Shown piece after piece: positions 7,699 through 9,166 of a stretch of DNA of 9,166 nt. This DNA comes from Thermoplasmata archaeon (GTDB lineage Archaea > Thermoplasmatota > Thermoplasmata > Thermoplasmatales > Thermoplasmataceae), in NCBI GenBank assembly GCA_021845325.1, contig JAKBRR010000046.1, positions 1 to 9,166 on the forward strand, given 5' to 3'. A model generated the notes under the pieces. It was given only the letters and a program-made list of their open reading frames with translations, did no database searches and was not told where the DNA came from. Position numbers and translations under genes: made by a program. The first letter of the stretch is position 1; the number at the start of each line of letters is the position of its first letter.

Positions 7699-7763
7699 TT
7701 ATTAAATATCACACAATTTCAATCATTCATAAGTTGACTATTGCAATCTGAAAATATATAATA
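7699..7763. promoter_or_regulatory. Divergent promoters between the DUF2079 and second GT2 genes
   Basis: On the minus strand TTTAATAA (7699-7706) would place a transcript start near 7676 and a leader of about 34 bases before the DUF2079 GTG. On the plus strand ATATATAATA (7754-7763) would start transcription near 7784, about 20 bases before the GT2 ATG at 7805; AATAAAGTAA (7771-7780) is a second candidate, centred about 29 bases from the ATG, which would give a leaderless message. No strong Shine-Dalgarno precedes that ATG. Confidence 0.4.
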
Positions 7764-7804
7764 AAGTAGTAATAAAGTAAATCGTCCGGATACTCTGATG
7801 ATTC

Positions 7805-8770
7805 ATGTCTGAAGAAGATTGCATTTCCGTTATTGTCACAGCGTATAACAGAAAACAGTATCTTGATGAATCTTTAAGATCACTGGAGAGGCAGACGCTG
7901 CCAAAAGACAGATTTGAGGTTATACTGATAACCAATTTTGAATTTGACATTTCCGGGTACAGCATGAACATTAGACCAATAGTCATGGAGGGTTCTATAG
8001 GTAAATTCATTCAGCGCGGGATACTGGAATCCAATAATGATAGGATATGTTTCCTGGATGATGATGACCTATTTCATCCGCAGAAGCTACAGATTATATT
8101 TGACTCATTCGGGCCTGAATATATGTACTTTAAAAATTCTTATAAGATATTTTACAATGCAATAGAATCTTTCAATGAAATTTCGTCATTTAAAGCAGAT
8201 GAAATAAATTCGTTAGATCTAATTAAAAGATATAGCCACGTATATGATACCAATTTATCATCTATCGCGATTAGAAAAGGGACCGTTGAAAGATTCATCG
8301 ACGACCTAGTGGATGTGAAAACTGGTCCGGACAACTTCTTCTATCTATGTTTTCTACGATCGGGTGGAAAAGGTCTGAGGTCTAATGAAGTCTTGAGCTA
8401 TTATAGAATTCATGGAAGTACATCCATGCCTAGTAAGACCAGAGGCACCCAATTTTTTCAAAAGCACATAGAATGGACAAGATTGCTTGTAACCTCATAT
8501 GAAATGTTTTGCCATACTTTTGAAGATGATAAAGATTTAACGATTTTTCTGAGGTCACAGATAATATATTCAAGAATTTATTTATATACTCTGACATTAG
8601 ATAGGGCAGACCGGCCAAGCCTTAATTCAATTAAGTTTTTGCTTTTTTACGCTTTTCGTTTTGACTCTCGTCTTATCTTACCAAAAGTAAATTTCGTCAT
8701 ATACGGTATTCTGCCATACATTCTTCCAAATATTGGCAACTTGTTTTATCTTCATCTCCCAAATCACTGA
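7805..8770 (+). CDS. Glycosyltransferase family 2 (GT-A fold), second copy type
   Basis: A 321-residue inverting GT-A glycosyltransferase. CISVIVTAYNRKQYLDESLRS (6-26 region) is the canonical GT2 opening, and CFLDDDDLFHPQKL (82-95) carries the aspartates at 85-88. KTGPDNFFYLCFL (172-184) has the TGxD feature with Asp176, a candidate catalytic-region acid. SYYRIHGSTSMPS (198-210) matches the YRIH segment of the GT2 at 2072-3163, which supports paralogy or a shared acceptor type. The last 45 residues are hydrophobic and proline containing (FVIYGILPYILPNIG), so peripheral membrane attachment is likely. The single-gene unit diverges from the DUF2079 gene. ATG at 7805 fits the start of the domain and an upstream TATA-like element. 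The sugar donor cannot be told from the sequence. Confidence 0.88.
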   Translation: MSEEDCISVIVTAYNRKQYLDESLRSLERQTLPKDRFEVILITNFEFDISGYSMNIRPIVMEGSIGKFIQRGILESNNDRICFLDDDDLFHPQKLQIIFDSFGPEYMYFKNSYKIFYNAIESFNEISSFKADEINSLDLIKRYSHVYDTNLSSIAIRKGTVERFIDDLVDVKTGPDNFFYLCFLRSGGKGLRSNEVLSYYRIHGSTSMPSKTRGTQFFQKHIEWTRLLVTSYEMFCHTFEDDKDLTIFLRSQIIYSRIYLYTLTLDRADRPSLNSIKFLLFYAFRFDSRLILPKVNFVIYGILPYILPNIGNLFYLHLPNH

Positions 8771-8789
8771 GCAGGGAGTTTCATAAGTT

Positions 8790-8807
8790 CAACATCCTAG
8801 TATGTTG
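8790..8807. repeat. Short perfect inverted repeat (hairpin)
   Basis: CAACAT (8790-8795) and ATGTTG (8802-8807) pair perfectly around the six-base loop CCTAGT, 19 bases after the second GT2 stop. No T-run follows directly, so it is not a clear terminator by itself; it may form the 3' end structure of that mRNA or be an operator. Confidence 0.4.
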
Positions 8808-8900
8808 GTGAAGGAGATCCTCTAACCAAACACCGAGAATAGTAAAGAAATGCCAAAAATTGCTCTTTAAAAGAACGCAGGTTATATCATACCAAAGCGG

Positions 8901-8939
8901 ATATTAAGATCACATAAGGTCTTAGGGTTTTCTTAATAT
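8901..8939. terminator. Nested inverted repeats at the convergent end of GT2 and the SDR gene
   Basis: A perfect nine-base inverted repeat has arms ATATTAAGA (8901-8909) and TCTTAATAT (8931-8939). Inside it, TAAGATC (8905-8911) can pair with GGTCTTA (8918-8924) in six of seven positions, and a T-rich TTTTCTT follows at 8928-8934. The inner hairpin plus T-run looks like a terminator for the plus-strand GT2. The outer right arm covers the TAA stop of the minus-strand SDR gene. The region 8771-8932 holds no convincing gene. Confidence 0.4.
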
Positions 8940-9166
8940 TCAACTTGAATCATTTCCGCTATTGCTTTTTTAAGAGAGTATGCGGGCTTAAATTTCAATT
9001 CGCTATTGGTCTTCGTCATGTCAGACTGCGTAAACATCTGGTAATTCTTGAAAGGATTCTTTACGTGCGTGATTCTGGAATTACTCTTACTAATTAATTT
9101 AACCAATCTTGCAATTTCATTAAATGTTGTTGTTATACCGGTTCCTATGTTATAACTTTCTCCGGC
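8933..9166 (-). CDS. NAD-dependent epimerase/dehydratase, SDR family (partial, C-terminal 77 residues)
   Basis: Only the end of this gene is present: 77 residues to a TAA at 8935-8933, with the N-terminal Rossmann domain and active site beyond the right edge. The visible part is the substrate-binding tail of an extended SDR protein. GESYNIGTGITTTFNEIARL is the usual segment before the last helices. KNPFKNYQMFTQSDM then KTNSELKFKPAYSLKKAI matches the NP-KNYQ-FTQxD-tail seen in archaeal nucleotide-sugar epimerases and ADP-heptose epimerase-like proteins. It differs from the SDR at 934-1860, which has DDPFRR in the same place, so the two are not the same enzyme. It probably makes another activated sugar for the same glycan. 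Substrate unknown. Confidence 0.8.
   Translation of the reverse strand, partial: AGESYNIGTGITTTFNEIARLVKLISKSNSRITHVKNPFKNYQMFTQSDMTKTNSELKFKPAYSLKKAIAEMIQVEY

Noticed and set aside
7796..7814. TGATGA followed by CTGA, resembling C and D boxes of an archaeal guide RNA
   Set aside because: The boxes are only a few bases apart and lie across the GT2 start codon; a C/D RNA needs about 50-60 bases and internal D' and C' boxes.
7738..8010. Open frame of 90 codons on the minus strand
   Set aside because: It is opposite the start of the second GT2 and its promoter, and its translation shows no recognisable motif.
8802..8825. Tiny frame beginning ATG TTG GTG AAG
   Set aside because: It ends after seven codons and its own first bases form part of a hairpin, with no sign of translation.

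Overview
This window looks like part of a cell-surface glycan biosynthesis locus from an archaeon, most probably a member of the Thermoplasmata. The reasons are TATA-like elements about 24-29 bases before start codons (leaderless transcripts), frequent GTG and TTG starts, ATGA overlaps between operon partners, T-run terminators and a DUF2079-type membrane protein. The lineage is an inference from gene style only; there is no rRNA or other taxonomic marker.

Left part (1-1860, minus strand): a two-gene operon. A UDP-glucuronate decarboxylase-like SDR protein (934-1860) overlaps by four bases the start of a UDP-glucose 6-dehydrogenase that runs off the left edge. Together they would convert UDP-glucose to UDP-glucuronate and then UDP-xylose. 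A 211-base gap with a promoter for this operon and a T-rich terminator for the next gene separates them from the rest.

Middle (2072-8770): a more AT-rich block of glycosyltransferases arranged as divergent and convergent units. A GT2 family enzyme (2072-3163, minus) diverges from a pair of GT4 family enzymes (3249-4397 and 4394-5506, plus, ATGA overlap). The second GT4 converges on, and overlaps by 30 bases, a 721-residue DUF2079 polytopic membrane protein (5477-7642, minus) with a large sequon-rich extracytoplasmic domain. That gene diverges from a second GT2 (7805-8770, plus) that shares motifs with the first.

Right edge (8933-9166, minus): the C-terminus of another SDR nucleotide-sugar epimerase, converging on the second GT2 across a gap with two hairpins.

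Working model: the dehydrogenase, decarboxylase and epimerase supply UDP-glucuronate, UDP-xylose and another sugar nucleotide. The four cytoplasmic GT2 and GT4 enzymes build a glycan on a lipid carrier or glycolipid. The DUF2079 protein may act at or across the membrane, perhaps as a GT-C-like transferase. No flippase, polymerase, oligosaccharyltransferase or transport gene is visible here. No tRNA, rRNA, CRISPR array, insertion sequence or transposase was seen.
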